Positions 31,305-32,491 of a DNA stretch of 32,491 nt are shown here, one piece after another; position 1 is the stretch's first letter; every line of letters begins with the position of its first letter. The notes below the pieces were generated by a model, which worked only from the letters and a program-made list of their open reading frames with translations, was not told where the DNA came from and searched no databases. Source of the stretch: Solirubrobacterales bacterium (GTDB taxonomy: Bacteria > Actinomycetota > Thermoleophilia > Solirubrobacterales > Solirubrobacteraceae); assembly GCA_027449125.1 (NCBI GenBank), contig DAIDME010000032.1:1-32491 (forward strand). Direction: 5' to 3'. The translations under genes were made by a program, and so were the position numbers.

Positions 31305-32491
31305 GTGGCAGCGCTCGACCCGGCCATGGAGCCCTTCAGCCCGGCCACGCGCGAGTGGTTCGCGCGGGCGTTCGCGGCGCCCACAGCCGCGCAGACGCAG
31401 GCCTGGCCGGCGATCGCCTCCGGTGAGCACGTACTGATATCCGCTCCCACCGGCTCGGGCAAGACGCTCGCCGCCTTCCTGTGGGCGATCGACAAGCTGG
31501 TTGGCGAGCGCGACGGGCTCGCCGCTGCTTCGCCCGCCGGGTTGGGCGGCGGGCCGGAGGCAGCGAGCGGCGCAGACGCTCGGCCGGGCCGCCGCAGCAG
31601 CGGCGCGGCGGCCCGGGGGGTCGCGCTCGTCTACGTCTCGCCGCTCAAGGCGCTCTCCTACGACATCGACCGCAACCTGCGGGTGCCGCTGGCCGGGGTC
31701 GGGGCGGGCCTGAGCGTCGCGGTGCGCTCCGGCGACACGCCCGCCCGTGAGCGCCAGGCGATGCTGCGCGAGCCGCCGGACATCCTGATCACCACGCCCG
31801 AGTCGCTCTACCTGATGCTGACCGGCCAGGCGCAGCGGCTGTTTGCGGACACGCGCTGGTGTGTGATCGACGAGATCCACGCGGTCGCCGCGAGCAAGCG
31901 CGGCGCGCACCTGGCGCTGACGCTCGAGCGCCTGGCCCAGGTGGCGACGCGGCGTGGCGGCCCGGAGCCCCAGCGGATCGGGCTGAGCGCCACCCAGAAC
32001 CCGCTCGAGGAGGTCGCGCGCTTCATGGTCGGCCCCGGCCGTGAGTGCCGGATCGTCGACACCGGCGTGCGTAAGGCGCTCGATCTGAAGATCCAGGTGC
32101 CGGTCGAGTCGCTGGCCGCGCCCGGTGACACGCCGGGGGCGGTGCTTGACCCGCTGGCCGGTGGCGGCGAGCCGACCACCAGGTCGATCTGGCCGGCCAT
32201 GTACCCGGAGCTGCTCTCACTGGTGCGCGAGCACAGCTCGACGATCATCTTCGTCAACGCGCGGCGGGCGGCCGAGCGGTTGGCGCTGCGGCTCAACGAG
32301 CTTGCTGCGGCTGAGGATGAGGCCGCCGGGCGGCCGGTGTGCGAGCTCGCCCGCGCCCACCACGGCTCGCTGGCGCGCGAGGAGCGCACGGTCGTCGAGG
32401 AGCTTTTGAAGGCCGGGCAGCTGCCGTGTCTGGTCGCGACCTCCTCGCTCGAGCTCGGCATCGACATGGGCGCCGTTGACCTCGTGATCCA
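31305..32491 (+). CDS. Lhr-type DEAD/DEAH-box helicase (3' end outside window)
   Basis: First 395 codons of a superfamily-2 helicase of the Lhr group, ATP-driven nucleic-acid translocases linked to DNA repair; full-length members are about 1500 aa. Motifs in order: SAPTGSGKT (motif I, about 46-54), VYVSPLKAL (Ia), ITTPESLYLML (Ib), VIDEIHAV (motif II, DEIH), LSATQNP (III), then IIFVNARRAAERLALRLNE, AHHGSLAREERTVVEELLKAG and VATSSLELGIDMGAVDLVI (V). A Gly/Ala/Ser-rich insertion of about 35 residues lies between motifs I and Ia. GTG 31305 fits the -10 spacing; ATG 31326 in the same frame (MEPFSPATREW) is the alternative. Confidence 0.93.
   Translation, partial: MAALDPAMEPFSPATREWFARAFAAPTAAQTQAWPAIASGEHVLISAPTGSGKTLAAFLWAIDKLVGERDGLAAASPAGLGGGPEAASGADARPGRRSSGAAARGVALVYVSPLKALSYDIDRNLRVPLAGVGAGLSVAVRSGDTPARERQAMLREPPDILITTPESLYLMLTGQAQRLFADTRWCVIDEIHAVAASKRGAHLALTLERLAQVATRRGGPEPQRIGLSATQNPLEEVARFMVGPGRECRIVDTGVRKALDLKIQVPVESLAAPGDTPGAVLDPLAGGGEPTTRSIWPAMYPELLSLVREHSSTIIFVNARRAAERLALRLNELAAAEDEAAGRPVCELARAHHGSLAREERTVVEELLKAGQLPCLVATSSLELGIDMGAVDLVI

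Overview
The window is GC-rich, densely coded bacterial DNA (25 protein genes in 32.5 kb). Frequent GTG and TTG starts, TANNNT -10 boxes close to start codons, a type-5 uracil-DNA glycosylase, an HTH-STAND-WD40 protein and the gene mix all point to an actinobacterium. The class Thermoleophilia (Solirubrobacterales-like) is my best guess, but this is inference without a marker gene.

Region 1 (1-12351) looks like one catabolic regulon. A leftward operon encodes a bicupin protein, an M24-fold protein and the E1alpha, E2 and E1beta subunits of a 2-oxoacid dehydrogenase; E1beta runs off the window. A second leftward operon encodes an amidohydrolase/deaminase, an atypical SDR and a 3-hydroxyisobutyrate-dehydrogenase-like reductase. 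Divergent from it is a three-gene ribose-type ABC importer. Three copies of a 17-bp imperfect palindrome lie at the bicupin and ABC promoters, two of them overlapping the -35 box, so uptake and breakdown are probably co-regulated by one unseen factor. The substrate is unknown; the importer suggests a sugar-like or nucleoside-like compound and the amidohydrolase suggests one with a C-N bond.

Region 2 (12437-21137) is mostly housekeeping: a PlsC-type acyltransferase, a classical SDR, the known but unexplained transglutaminase / alpha-E / circularly permuted ATP-grasp operon, dTDP-rhamnose genes rmlD and rmlB, a UdgB uracil-DNA glycosylase and a VOC-fold protein.

Region 3 (21177-31227) is the most intriguing part. 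A membrane-tethered HTH-STAND-NTPase protein with 14 WD40 repeats is divergent from a large secreted protein with 14 Cys-pair repeats, which itself shows a 7+7 duplication. Next come an MFS transporter fused to a cyclic-nucleotide-binding domain and a short WD40 paralogue of the STAND protein. The paralogue keeps the membrane anchor and the conserved C-terminal C-x24-C tail but has no NTPase and only about three repeats. The shared intergenic region carries repeated TGTCCGG elements. I propose an extracytoplasmic sensing module; this is inference.

Region 4 (31305-end) is the start of an Lhr-type DEAD/DEAH helicase. No tRNA, rRNA, CRISPR array, insertion sequence or phage gene was recognised. 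No stretch above 300 bases lacks a gene; the longest, 8489-8786, is the divergent regulatory region of the catabolic cluster.
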